Assembly (NCBI GenBank): GCA_965247425.1
Contig: OZ252023.1
Span: 2,542,001 to 2,606,000, forward strand
Direction of reading: 5' to 3'
Length of the DNA: 64,000 nt
Origin: CAZOZZ01 sp965247425
Lineage (GTDB): Bacteria; Acidobacteriota; Terriglobia; 20CM-2-55-15
Of the stretch, positions 44,888 through 53,327 are shown piece after piece (position 1 is the first letter of the stretch; each line of letters begins with the position of its first letter). The position numbers and the translations under genes were made by a program. The notes under the pieces are model-generated. The model saw only the letters and a program-made list of their open reading frames with translations, was not told the origin of the DNA and searched no databases.

Positions 44888-45865
44888 TCAAGCCTTCAGT
44901 TCTTTCACGATCTTGGTGATCTCGGGCACAACCTTGAAGAGATCGTCTGCGATGCCATAGTGCGCAACTTTGAAGATGGGGGCGTCGCTGTCCTTATTGA
45001 TCGCCACGATACACCGAGAGGACTGCATTCCGACCAGGTGTTGAATCGCCCCGGAAATTCCGATAGCGAAGTACAGTTTGGGGGAAACCGTCTGCCCTGA
45101 ACTGCCGATCTGGTACTCCCGGGGAAGCCACTCCGCGTCCACAACAGGTCGAGATGCCCCAACCGCGCCTCCAAGTGCCTCAGCCAGTTCAGATACGACT
45201 TCGAAGTTCTCCTTCTTCTTCAGCCCCCGTCCACCGGCAACAATGATGTCCGCCGATCCGAGGTCGATCTGCCCCCTGGCCGCCTCCTCCCTACCGACAA
45301 CCTTGCGGCGGACCTCCAGCCCGGACAGATCGGCGGGAAAAACGTCCACCTGGGGGCTGCCACCGGTCTCAACCTCGTCACCCGGAAACGCACCCGTCGC
45401 CGCCGTCGCAAAATAGGGCGGCTCGCCACGCAGGGAGACACGCATGTTCAGCTTGGCATTGAACACCTGGCGTGTGAGCAGAAGAAGGTCTCCCTGCTTG
45501 TCATAATCGACACAACCCGCAACGAGGGGCCGTCTCAGCCCAGCGGCCAGTCGAGGGGTGTAGTCGTAACCCACGGTGGTGTGTCCGGCCAGAACCAGGT
45601 ACGGGATTTCCTTCGCGATGATTTCCTTGAGGGCAGCGACGTATCCGTCGGGATTGTAGTCTCCGAGCTTCGGATCCTCTACCGTGATGATTCGATCGAT
45701 CTTCGATGCTGCGAGTTGCTCAACCAACCGGGATGTGTCTGAACCGAGCACGACCGCCGCCACCGGTTGTTCCAAATCACGGCCCAGCCGCTGGGCGAAA
45801 ACGGTGAGTTCCGCGGTTATCGGATTGAATTTGTCGTCTTGATGTTCCGTTATAAAAAGTATCAT
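44888..45865 (-). CDS. etfA: Electron transfer flavoprotein alpha subunit
   Basis: The 325-residue subunit binds FAD. The C-terminal domain shows GGRGLKKKENFEVVSELAEALGGAVGASRPVVDAEWLP, then GQTVSPKLYFAIGISGAIQHLVGMQ and INKDSDAPIFKVAHYGIADDL, all EtfA signatures. With EtfB it carries electrons from acyl-CoA and similar dehydrogenases to the quinone pool. It follows etfB by 62 bases. Confidence 0.96.
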   Translation of the reverse strand: MILFITEHQDDKFNPITAELTVFAQRLGRDLEQPVAAVVLGSDTSRLVEQLAASKIDRIITVEDPKLGDYNPDGYVAALKEIIAKEIPYLVLAGHTTVGYDYTPRLAAGLRRPLVAGCVDYDKQGDLLLLTRQVFNAKLNMRVSLRGEPPYFATAATGAFPGDEVETGGSPQVDVFPADLSGLEVRRKVVGREEAARGQIDLGSADIIVAGGRGLKKKENFEVVSELAEALGGAVGASRPVVDAEWLPREYQIGSSGQTVSPKLYFAIGISGAIQHLVGMQSSRCIVAINKDSDAPIFKVAHYGIADDLFKVVPEITKIVKELKA

Positions 45866-45927
45866 CGCGTCCTCAGTAATTTGGTGTCTCCAACAGGCCT
45901 TCCGTCCGAGCCGGACCGGTAAAGTTC

Positions 45928-46725
45928 TTAGAGCGCTTTTGCTTCTTTTCGCAGTTTCTCGATCAGTTTGACAGCGGCTTCGACCGGTGTGCCCTCGATC
46001 ATTTCGACGTGGCTCTTTCGTTCAGGTAAGAACACTTCGCCGATGTCGTACATCGCTCCGGATCGTCCGACCTGTTCGGCCGTCAACCCGAGGTCCGCTG
46101 CCGTCAGAACCTTCATTTCCTTCCTCTTGGCTGCCATGATGCCCTTCAATGACGCATATCGTGGCTGGTTGATGCCGAACTGGATGGTCAAGACCGAGGG
46201 TGTCGACAACTCCACCGTCTCGTTGACCCCACCTTCAAGCTCCCGTCGGACACGTAACGACCCGGTGTCCGGGTTGGCCTCGACTGCGATGACGACCGTC
46301 GCATGCGCACACCCAAGGAATTCCGCCACCATGATTCCAGTCGTTCCGGTACCCAGATCGTCGGATTGCACACCCGTCATCACCAGATCCGCTCCACCGT
46401 CGGACTGCACGGCTTTCGCGATGGTTTCGGCGGTCGCGAACTCGTCCGACCCGATGAACTGTTCGTCGGAGAGGTGGATCGCACGATCCGCGCCCATGGC
46501 GAGGCCGGAACGAAGCACGCGGGCCGCGTGATTGACGCCGAGCGAGAGCACGACCACCTCGCCTCCGTGCTTCTCCCTGAGACGAAGCGCCTCTTCGAGC
46601 GCGTAATTGTCCGCTTCGCTGGCGACAAAGGTCAGTTCTTTGTCCTTGATCCAGGTCTTGTTTTCGTTGATGACGAGCCGGGAGGCCGGGTCCGGCACGG
46701 GCTTCATGCAACTGATTATCTTCAC
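45928..46725 (-). CDS. etfB: Electron transfer flavoprotein beta subunit
   Basis: From a GTG at 46725 (VKIISCMKPVPDP, the standard EtfB opening) the product is 265 residues. EADNYALEEALRL, the AMP-binding DLVMTGVQSDDLGTGTTG, and RRELEGGVNETVELSTPSVLT are family motifs. It is the first gene of the etfBA pair. A 27-bp direct repeat lies about 70 bases upstream. Confidence 0.95.
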   Translation of the reverse strand: MKIISCMKPVPDPASRLVINENKTWIKDKELTFVASEADNYALEEALRLREKHGGEVVVLSLGVNHAARVLRSGLAMGADRAIHLSDEQFIGSDEFATAETIAKAVQSDGGADLVMTGVQSDDLGTGTTGIMVAEFLGCAHATVVIAVEANPDTGSLRVRRELEGGVNETVELSTPSVLTIQFGINQPRYASLKGIMAAKRKEMKVLTAADLGLTAEQVGRSGAMYDIGEVFLPERKSHVEMIEGTPVEAAVKLIEKLRKEAKAL

Positions 46726-46795
46726 TGCTTTACTCCAATTTCTTTTAGAATTTCCTGCCGCCCCGGAGGAGTCGTCACATCCACCGAACATGAGG

Positions 46796-46848
46796 GGGCG
46801 ACCCACAGAATAAAACGTGGGTGGGCGACCCACAGAATAAAACGTGGA
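46796..46848. repeat. 27-bp direct repeat upstream of etfB
   Basis: GGGCGACCCACAGAATAAAA plus CGTGGGT occurs twice in direct succession (46796 and 46823), differing only at the last bases. Each unit contains a CCCAC...GTGGG dyad, so it could bind a regulator. The rest of 46849-47386 shows purine-rich low-complexity DNA and no gene. Confidence 0.7.
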
Positions 46849-47386
46849 GAAAGAAAACTCTATAGTCTAGAAGATCAACTCGGATCGGGCAAGGCCAACC
46901 GTCTGGGTGTCGGGCGGGGACCCGCCAAGGAACCATGTCGGGAGAGGGCGGGGTGGGAGGTCCGAAGTCGGGGAGGAGAATCTCGCGTCTCGCGGACCTC
47001 GGACCTCGGGCCCTAAGAACAAGGCCGACAGCCAAAAGACGAGTACCCTTGCCCGACTCACCGTCGCCACCCATGGTCTGAAGGCGCCAGCGATGCGATC
47101 TTTTAATACCGATTTCGATTGCAAAACCATTATGTTGCGGTATAGTCGCTTCCCTTGAAGCACCCCGGTCGGTGATCCGGCGGGAAAATTCAGATCCGTA
47201 GGGGTTCCCGGTTGTCCGTAGCTCGATACAAGACCGGCCTTCACCCCATGCGAATATTTTCCTGTTCAGCCGTGTTCAAGAGAGAAAGTGGACGGCATTT
47301 CAGAGTGGCCAATCTGGACCTAATGTCCCCTGCAGCCGTTACCGATTGAGATGGTAGATTCGTTTTTTTAGCAAGGGGTTTCACGG

Positions 47387-48067
47387 ATGACGCCTAACGC
47401 GGATACCAAGAACGTGTTCACGACCCATGAGGTGAGTAAGCTCCTTCAAGTGAACCCCCGGTCGGTCATCAACTGGATCGAGCAAGATTTGCTGTCGTCC
47501 TACCGGACGCCCGGCGGGCATCGGCGCATCCGCCGTGACGATCTCCTCGCGTTTCTCCGGAAGCACGAAATCCCGGTTCCACCGTCACTGACAGCCGAGA
47601 AGTTCAAGATTCTGATCGTTGAGGACGAAGACGACATCGTCAAGATACTCACGACTTCTTTCGGTCGACAGAGCGTCTACGAAGTCACCTCCGCGTCGGA
47701 CGGCATCACGGCATTGATAGACATTGGACGGCTGCACCCGGACTTAATGGTGCTGGACATCCTGATCCCGGGCGTCGATGGGCTGGAGGTCTGCCGCCGT
47801 ATCAAGGAAAATCCGGTAAACAGGACAGCCATCATCGCCATGAGCGGACAGCCAGAAGTCGAATCGAAGATCCTTCAAGCGGGCGCGGACTGCTTCCTGC
47901 CAAAACCGCTTGATCTGGATCGGCTCTGGAAGAGACCCGGCGGCTCCTGCGGATTCTCTGAAGCCCGCCAGGACAGGCGAAGCTTTCCAGGGCAGGCCGC
48001 GCGCTCAGGCATCCCTTATACCAAACGAAGTCGACATCTGCGTTTGCCGAAACGGGGTCGAACGTAG
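47387..48067 (+). CDS. Excisionase-type HTH fused to receiver domain; 3' end frameshifted
   Basis: A MerR/excisionase-like HTH (FTTHEVSKLLQVNPRSVINWI to YRTPGGHRRI) is followed by a receiver domain (LIVEDEDDI, phosphoacceptor in LMVLDILIPG, Lys in FLPKPL). After LDLDRL the frame changes character. Shifting by one base near 47926 gives LEETRRLLRIL and a stop at 47961, the expected end, so the 35-residue tail is probably an indel product. Such fusions are orphan regulators in deep-branching bacteria. Confidence 0.85.
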   Translation: MTPNADTKNVFTTHEVSKLLQVNPRSVINWIEQDLLSSYRTPGGHRRIRRDDLLAFLRKHEIPVPPSLTAEKFKILIVEDEDDIVKILTTSFGRQSVYEVTSASDGITALIDIGRLHPDLMVLDILIPGVDGLEVCRRIKENPVNRTAIIAMSGQPEVESKILQAGADCFLPKPLDLDRLWKRPGGSCGFSEARQDRRSFPGQAARSGIPYTKRSRHLRLPKRGRT

Positions 48068-48082
48068 TAAATAGATTGTTTT

Positions 48083-48124
48083 GCGCCCGTAGCTCAGCTG
48101 GATAGAGCGTCGCACTACGAATGC
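48083..48124 (+). tRNA. tRNA-Arg (ACG), 5' half only
   Basis: Acceptor strand GCGCCCG, D arm GCTC-AGCTGGATA-GAGC and the anticodon loop CTACGAA (anticodon ACG) are intact. The match ends at 48124, inside the 3' anticodon stem, and no CGGGCGC acceptor partner follows. Phage-like DNA begins at this point, so this is probably the left attachment junction. Confidence 0.75.
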
Positions 48125-48306
48125 CATTTAGGCGGGTTTCTTAAGTCCTTTGGGATGAACGAAACCCACTATTTTGTTGGGCTTGAGTGTTCGTAGGCTA
48201 TTAACGGCAATCAACTCGATTTAACGGCTCTTAACATCAGAGTCCCCTCAAATCTCCCCACTCGCATCTGGTCGGTCAGTGCCTTCAGGTCGGGATACGG
48301 GCTTGT

Positions 48307-48486
48307 CTATGGTTCGCGATTCGGGAGGTCGAGAGCCACCAGCCCCGCTCGGTCATCGACAGGAAAGTCACGCCAGTTATTTGCGATTTCTGGCCCTTCC
48401 TGATAGGTCTGAGGCACAATGTCGGGTTTGTCGGGTAGTAGGGGGCGCGTTTCAGTGGTGAATTTCGACAACCATCGATTACCCAC
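48307..48486 (-). CDS. Small prophage protein, 59 residues
   Basis: A GTG at 48486 has GGAGG with six-base spacing and overlaps the end of the upstream phage gene by eight bases. The product runs MGNRWLSKFTTETRPLLP to LVALDLPNREP. No family recognised; translation is supported by the ribosome site and overlap. Confidence 0.5.
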   Translation of the reverse strand: MGNRWLSKFTTETRPLLPDKPDIVPQTYQEGPEIANNWRDFPVDDRAGLVALDLPNREP

Positions 48487-48559
48487 CGGACACCTCCAGA
48501 GAGCCAGTTTTTTTCGCCAAGGGGGCCGGGTTACTACCCGACAAACCCGACATTGTGCC
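48413..48559. repeat. 28-bp perfect inverted repeat in phage genes
   Basis: The arms at 48413-48440 and 48532-48559 (GGCACAATGTCGGGTTTGTC and eight more bases) are exact inverted copies 91 bases apart. Both lie in coding sequence of two overlapping minus-strand genes, so they encode different peptides. It may be a recombination or replication site. Confidence 0.75.
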
Positions 48560-49228
48560 CAATTTTGCCAGTGTGTCGGGAATGTCGGGTAGTGGGGTGG
48601 CCCCTTTCAAGGTTTTTTGGGCACGGTCGGAATTCACGGCCGGGTTGATCAGGTACTCCGTTTTTCCCTTCTGTCTGGACCGGGAGGCGTTACGATCATT
48701 ATCATCTCTCGGAGCCATCCAGCCTCTACACGTTCCTCGCACAAGGTCCACGAGTTGAGTCTTCTTGCCCTGCTCGGCAAGCTCCGTGACGGTCGGCGGA
48801 TTGTCGGATTCCACTGCCGCTTCAAAGTCTTCGTCAGGTACGTTGGCAACCCGGACGGCGGTTTCCTTCTGGCGCTGAGACAGTCCGGCATCTTCGGCGG
48901 CTTTCGTTTGAGAAATAACAACGGCACCGTTGTTATTTTCCGGGGGCCTTCCCCTGCCGTCGAATGTCTTCAGCAATTCCCCGCATCGCCGGATCGCCCT
49001 GGCCTGAATCCGGACTGTTGAGCCCCGGCCGTGGCCCGCGATGCTGCAAGCGGTCCAGTACCTCATCGCCGAACCTGACGATGCCGGCGATCGCCAGAAC
49101 TGGCAAGGCATCACCTTCACCCATGACGATGGGATATCGGCTCCCGGGTTCGACGTCGAACGGGGGTCGGGTGGGTGTAGCTGCTCGCATCGCCCGATCT
49201 GACGTGCGGTGATGGCGGAGCACTTCAT
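48479..49228 (-). CDS. Phage ParB/DUF3102-like protein, N-terminus uncertain
   Basis: The central part (RAIRRCGELLKTFDGRG, SQTKAAEDAGLSQRQKETAVRVANVPDEDFEAAV, ESDNPPTVTELAEQGKK) matches a helical region common in phage and plasmid ParB-like replication or methyltransferase-associated proteins. Upstream of about 49018 the sequence looks non-native, so the gene is probably truncated or frameshifted. The C-terminus is Pro/Gly rich. Confidence 0.45.
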   Translation of the reverse strand: MKCSAITARQIGRCEQLHPPDPRSTSNPGADIPSSWVKVMPCQFWRSPASSGSAMRYWTACSIAGHGRGSTVRIQARAIRRCGELLKTFDGRGRPPENNNGAVVISQTKAAEDAGLSQRQKETAVRVANVPDEDFEAAVESDNPPTVTELAEQGKKTQLVDLVRGTCRGWMAPRDDNDRNASRSRQKGKTEYLINPAVNSDRAQKTLKGATPLPDIPDTLAKLGTMSGLSGSNPAPLAKKTGSLEVSGG

Positions 49229-49383
49229 CGTCCAGGCTGGCGATTCCGGCCCGAACTCGCCAGATTCGGCGAGCCTCGAGGCTCGCCCGCGCTAACGATG
49301 ATGGCCACCCTCGCTAAATTCAACGAGCGGCGCCGGTCCCGCTCGTCACCTTTAGCGGTGGGATCCCACCGCACTATACAGCG

Positions 49384-49659
49384 ATGCCCGCTCCAGCATC
49401 GTCCCGATTCGGCGATACCACCAGGTCCGGCGAGTATCGATCGTTCATCGACGGCATTGGCGAAGGCTCCGGAGACTGGCCAATGCTGGAGCGGGCCGTC
49501 GAGCAGAAGATTGCTGAGCAACGGGAGTTTGTCGAGTGGTGGGAAGGCGCGGTAACTGTCCGTCATGGTGCCGGACGGGGAAACAAAAACAACACCGAAC
49601 TCGGTTCTTTTTCACTGAAGCAGGCTGAAGAACTTACGGGTATCAATCAGCAACAGGTG
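49384..49659 (+). pseudogene. Phage protein with QQQ-V-SRW motif, 5' part (cut by IS21)
   Basis: Residues from LERAVEQKIAEQREFVEWWE to EELTGINQQQV resemble the N-terminal part of phage adenine methyltransferase or ParB-like proteins, where GIxQQQVSRW is typical. The frame is cut by the IS21 insertion at 49660 and resumes at 52478 with SRWRGK. Start uncertain; the 49229-49384 stretch shows no other gene. Confidence 0.5.
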
Positions 49660-49804
49660 TGGGTTTGTCCACCCGGTCTGGCCCACTTTTGATCGTCTGA
49701 TTTGGCCCACCCCCTCCTGTTAATAATTCCGAGTAGTGATAATTACCGTCGGGCCTGTGTTGTAGATGTGGGAAAGCCGAGCGCCCTTGGCGAGGCTTTT
49801 CCAA

Positions 49805-49843
49805 GCGCTGTGGGAATCCTGGTTTTTAGGATTTCCACAGCGC
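49805..49843. terminator. Hairpin at the istB-distal end of IS21
   Basis: GCGCTGTGGGAATCCT and its inverted partner form a 16-pair stem with one mismatch and a seven-base loop. It lies downstream of istB. No clean T run follows, so it may protect against read-through or act as an RNA stabiliser. Confidence 0.5.
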
Positions 49844-49955
49844 GTCATCTTCCACAGGCCTCCGTTTCTTTCTTTTTGGTTCTTTTTCTTTCTTTCGGGA
49901 AAAAACTCCGTTTCCAGGATCGCCCAGGATCGACGACCGCGCGGCGATCCGACCC

Positions 49956-50768
49956 TCAGGACGTGGTTTGTTTCGCGGGTTTCTCCTTTCCAGGCGGATG
50001 CCGTGGTTTCTGTCGTTTCTCCAACGTGCGCCGAAACCGGAAGGATTCGGTTCCGGTCTCGATGATGTGAGCGCGATCGGTTATCCGGTCCAGCAACGCC
50101 TTGCACAGCCGAACATTGGGAAACACCTGGGTCCATTCCGAGAACGGCAGATTCGTTGTCAAGATCACCGTCGCCCGCTCGGCTCGATCCGAGATGACTT
50201 GAAAGAGGAGTTCGGCGCCGAGGTCTGCCATCGGGACATAGCCGACTTCGTCGATGGCAATCAACTCGTATCGGAACCATCGGGCCAGAACCCGGCGGAA
50301 CTGGTCGTTGTGGTGGGCCTCGACCAACTCGTTGATCAAGCCGGCGGCCGTCGTAAAGCGAACCCGCTTCTTCTGCCGACAAGCGGCCACGCACAGTCCT
50401 GTGGCCAGGTGCGTCTTGCCCGTTCCACACTCCCCGATCAGGACGACAGGTTCGGCGTGTTCTAAATAGCCACCGTCTGCGAGTCCACGGATCCGGTTGG
50501 CTGGAACCTTCGACCGCGAGAAGTCAAAGTCCTCGAGTGTCTTCATTCGAGGGAAACGTGCGGCTTGAATCCGCCGGGCCACGGTGTTCCGTTCGCGTTC
50601 TTCAACTTCCATCGCCAGCAAGGCTTCCAGATACCGTGTGTAGGTGTGCTCTTCCCGCTGGGCCTGCTCGGCCATGGCCGCAAACTGCGTTCCGATCGTG
50701 GGCGTCCGGAGAGCTTTACAGTACTGCTGAATCGCCGCCTGTTCGACCCCGCCGGCTGTGGCGGACAC
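49956..50768 (-). CDS. istB: IS21-family ATPase helper (IstB)
   Basis: The 270-residue AAA+ protein has Walker A GECGTGKTHLATGL, Walker B LIAIDEVGY and sensor ILTTNLPFSEW. IstB directs and regulates IstA during transposition. The GTG start overlaps the istA stop by one base (TAGTG), the usual IS21 arrangement. Confidence 0.95.
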   Translation of the reverse strand: MSATAGGVEQAAIQQYCKALRTPTIGTQFAAMAEQAQREEHTYTRYLEALLAMEVEERERNTVARRIQAARFPRMKTLEDFDFSRSKVPANRIRGLADGGYLEHAEPVVLIGECGTGKTHLATGLCVAACRQKKRVRFTTAAGLINELVEAHHNDQFRRVLARWFRYELIAIDEVGYVPMADLGAELLFQVISDRAERATVILTTNLPFSEWTQVFPNVRLCKALLDRITDRAHIIETGTESFRFRRTLEKRQKPRHPPGKEKPAKQTTS

Positions 50769-52363
50769 TAGACCACCTCCGCAGTGAGCAGTGCATCGTA
50801 AGTATTCACCTCCGGCAGGGGCCGCTCATAAGCGCGTAGTGCGGCCACTTCCAGTCGCGGCGCCGCCGGCCGGTCGAATCGGGCCTCGGTCATCAGGTAG
50901 CGCGCCGCGGCGGCATCGGAGCATCCCAGGCGCAGGGCTTGTTGGAATGCGGAATCCAGCTCGCTATAGCCATGTTCCCGGCCCAGTAGGAGCAACTCCA
51001 CCATTGCGCGGGTCCCATTCTGTTTTCCGTTGCGATCGATCAACGTCTGCCAGAACTCGTCATAGCTTTTCGGCCATCGGCCCTGTTGCCGCCATTGCTC
51101 CAGAGGCTTGCTCCCGGCCAGCGCGCCCGGCTTCCGCTCCAACACCTCCAGATAATGTTCCAGATTGAAGAAGTGCTGGCCGTTTCCATATCCTCGCTCA
51201 TGCCGCGCCACGCATCCGCCATCGTGCCAGACCTCCACGTAGGCCGGAAAAACGCTCGCCCGCACCACAGTCCCGGTCTTGACGGGGGCGGAGTAGAAGT
51301 TGTTACGCACCCGTACACATCCCTTACCATCGACTCGTGGAAAGCTGTCCTCGGCCAGAGGGAACCCTTCGGTCGATAACGCGAGCAGATGGGGCTGTTC
51401 GATCTGCATCCCTTCACCCACCGTCTGGACCCGATCGCCGATCTTGCGCCGTTCATCGGCACGGCAACCGGCCAGCAGCTGCGCATTCAGATCCGCCAGG
51501 TCCTTCGCCTTCGGCACCGGTACCAGGTGATTGCGCCGGAAGTATCCGGCTTCGCCTTCCACACCGCCTTTCTCGTGGCCCTCGCCGGGTGTGCAGAACT
51601 CGGCTTGAAACTTCCAATGCGACCGAAACGCGATGAACCGTTCGGTCTCTACACGCCGGTATCCCCGCAGAATCTTCTTCACCGCGCTGGTCAGGTTGTC
51701 ATAACGCAGCACCCCGAAGACCCCCGCAAAATAGCGGAAACCCAACTCATGAGCCTCCAGGAATGCCTGTTGTGTCGCCCGAGGATAAGCTCGATGGAAT
51801 GCGCCACCACTGCCCATGCTCCGCATACAGAAAACCTGGAGCTTCTGCCGTTCGCCATCCAACTCCGCGACGGCTTCGTACCAGTCGATCTGTGCTTCCT
51901 GACCCCAGGCGTAGCTTTGCGGCACGAACGTCTCCTGTCGGATGAAACCCATCTCCCGCTTCCGCCGCCCGACATACCGGCGAACCGTCGATTCCCCAAT
52001 CGGATGTTTCGGAAATTCCATCCGGATCCGTTCGTAGATCCGGTGACTGGTGTGCCGCTGCTTCCGCGGGGCCTGCCTGTCCGCCTCCAACACCCCGTTG
52101 ATAAATTCCATAACCGGCTCCAGCCTCGGCCTCTTCTGCCTGTCCGCCTCCAACACCCCGTTGATAAATTCCATAACCGGCTCCAGCCTCGGCCTCTTCC
52201 GCTCCGGGCTCTTCCTCGCCGGCGGCACGGCGTTTCCCAGCGCTTGACGCACCATCCGCCGATGCACCCCCAGCCGCCGGGCCACACCCTGGATCGTTCC
52301 CACACCAAACTCGTGCTCTCGCCGAATCTCTTCAAATAATTCCACCTTCGATCTCCTTGACAC
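50768..52363 (-). CDS. istA: IS21-family transposase (IstA)
   Basis: The 531-residue DDE integrase-like transposase has an N-terminal HTH (IQGVARRLGVHRRMVRQAL), Asp in QIDWYEAV, Asp in LRYDNLTSAV and Glu in the EKGGVEGEAGYFRRN segment. A 21-residue stretch near positions 56-97 is duplicated exactly, from a 63-bp tandem duplication at 52075-52200, so the linker after the HTH is longer than normal. Confidence 0.93.
   Translation of the reverse strand: MSRRSKVELFEEIRREHEFGVGTIQGVARRLGVHRRMVRQALGNAVPPARKSPERKRPRLEPVMEFINGVLEADRQKRPRLEPVMEFINGVLEADRQAPRKQRHTSHRIYERIRMEFPKHPIGESTVRRYVGRRKREMGFIRQETFVPQSYAWGQEAQIDWYEAVAELDGERQKLQVFCMRSMGSGGAFHRAYPRATQQAFLEAHELGFRYFAGVFGVLRYDNLTSAVKKILRGYRRVETERFIAFRSHWKFQAEFCTPGEGHEKGGVEGEAGYFRRNHLVPVPKAKDLADLNAQLLAGCRADERRKIGDRVQTVGEGMQIEQPHLLALSTEGFPLAEDSFPRVDGKGCVRVRNNFYSAPVKTGTVVRASVFPAYVEVWHDGGCVARHERGYGNGQHFFNLEHYLEVLERKPGALAGSKPLEQWRQQGRWPKSYDEFWQTLIDRNGKQNGTRAMVELLLLGREHGYSELDSAFQQALRLGCSDAAAARYLMTEARFDRPAAPRLEVAALRAYERPLPEVNTYDALLTAEVV
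52075..52200. repeat. 63-bp in-frame tandem duplication inside istA
   Basis: Two direct copies (52075-52137 and 52138-52200) are identical over 62 of 63 bases and keep the istA frame. It looks like a replication slippage event in this copy of the element. Confidence 0.9.
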
Positions 52364-52472
52364 CGGGTCCCTCCATTCCGACTCTTTGTTCGGAACAGCC
52401 TCTCCGGTTCAGTCGTCAGGGGTGGGCCAAATCAAACGATCAAAAGTGGGCCAATTTAGAGTAGCGAAATCA

Positions 52473-52555
52473 AGGTGTCCCGCTGGCGCGGCAAGACCGG
52501 GGTCCAAAGGGAACCCGGTCCTAGATTCACGTCCCACGCTCGCCGAAGCCGGTAA
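52473..52555 (+). pseudogene. Phage protein, 3' part after IS21
   Basis: After the AGGTG duplication the frame continues SRWRGK and stops at TAA 52555 after 25 codons. Intact relatives continue much further (SRWRKRLKD type), so the gene was probably already decayed before the insertion. Confidence 0.5.
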
Positions 52556-52600
52556 AGGCCTTCATCGCCCGCTACGCCTTTTCCTGCTACGCTGTTTTCT

Positions 52601-52825
52601 ATGGAAATACTCTATCCGAAGAGACGCAGGCCGGGACGGAGACAACCTGCGCCCAAACCATTGCCTGAGTGCCGATGGCACGTGTTCCGTCTGAAGTCTG
52701 GTAAAGAAGAGCGGATTTGGGGTGATCGGACGGAAGAGGATGAAGCACATATTTCAGTGTGGAATGGCACGATTCATAACGGCTTCGTTCGAAAGGATCA
52801 AATCTCGGGCCGATCTGTGGAGTGA
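52601..52825 (+). CDS. Small hypothetical protein (possible)
   Basis: A 74-codon frame from ATG 52601, Arg/Pro-rich at first (PKRRRPGRRQPAPKP), then WHVFRLKSGKEERIWGDRTEEDE. No ribosome site is clear and no family is recognised. Confidence 0.3.
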   Translation: MEILYPKRRRPGRRQPAPKPLPECRWHVFRLKSGKEERIWGDRTEEDEAHISVWNGTIHNGFVRKDQISGRSVE

Positions 52826-52866
52826 GCACTGACCCTTCTTAGGCGAGGGTGACTCCAGTCAGCCGC

Positions 52867-52911
52867 AAAAAAAGAAAGCCCGCCCACCCTTTGTTTGGGG
52901 CCCGCGGGCTT
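52867..52911 (-). terminator. Terminator of the small phage operon
   Basis: AAGCCCGC (52876) pairs with GCGGGCTT (52904), with further CCC/GGG pairing inside. The minus strand then reads TTCTTTTTTT. It lies 25 bases after the Tat-signal gene. Confidence 0.85.
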
Positions 52912-52935
52912 CACGGTTGAACCGTTATCCTCTCG

Positions 52936-53160
52936 CTATTCGGAAGGAGCTTCAGAAGGCGAACGCCATCGCCGAAGGTCAGCAGCAATAGCCTCGGCCG
53001 CTTTCTTTTCGTTGTCGGTCAAGCCGTGACAACACAGATATCGACGGATACACTCTCTGTGAAGAGGGTCCATCCAGTGGATGTCCTGTCCCACCTTCGG
53101 CAAAACCGGCGCCACTGCCACCGCAGCGAACAATCCGAGAAAGTGTCTTCGGGTCGTCAT
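52936..53160 (-). CDS. Small phage protein with twin-arginine-like signal
   Basis: The 74-residue product opens MTTRRHFLGLFAAVAVAP, a Tat-like signal (RRxFLG). A C-terminal AAEAIAADLRRWR segment recurs in the 110-residue protein at 57545 (AEAIAADLRRGR). The start overlaps the stop of the preceding gene (ATGA). Function unknown; an exported phage or moron protein is possible. Confidence 0.6.
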   Translation of the reverse strand: MTTRRHFLGLFAAVAVAPVLPKVGQDIHWMDPLHRECIRRYLCCHGLTDNEKKAAEAIAADLRRWRSPSEAPSE

Positions 53161-53327
53161 GCCGCCCCCCTTGACTTCTTGGACAAGCGCTTCGTCCGTC
53201 GTTCCCTTCTGACACGGCCCGCAACATACCGAAGCACTTCCGTAACCGCTTTTCGGGCTCTCTCGCCACCCCGGAAGGCGACGTCAAGGTCTTTGTGTGC
53301 CTGTTCCCGTTCTTCGTGTTTGGTCAT
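53157..53327 (-). CDS. Small basic phage protein, 56 residues
   Basis: The frame from ATG 53327 (GGGGG five bases upstream) encodes a helical, Arg/Lys-rich protein ending RRTKRLSKKSRGAA. Its start and stop overlap its neighbours by four bases each. No family recognised; nucleic-acid binding is possible from the charge. Confidence 0.55.
   Translation of the reverse strand: MTKHEEREQAHKDLDVAFRGGERARKAVTEVLRYVAGRVRRERRTKRLSKKSRGAA

Larger units (their letters stand above)
49660..52472. mobile_element. IS21-family insertion sequence
   Basis: The 2813-bp element begins TG and ends CA, is flanked by a five-base AGGTG duplication (49655-49659 and 52473-52477), and has inner inverted repeats TGGCCCACTTTTGATCG at both ends. 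It carries istA and istB on the minus strand. Removing it restores GINQQQVSRWRGK in the target gene. Confidence 0.93.

Noticed and set aside
48128..48220. Short minus-strand frame ending IVGFVHPKGLKKPA next to the tRNA break
   Set aside because: Looks like a protein tail but has no start and no integrase motif in its 30 codons.
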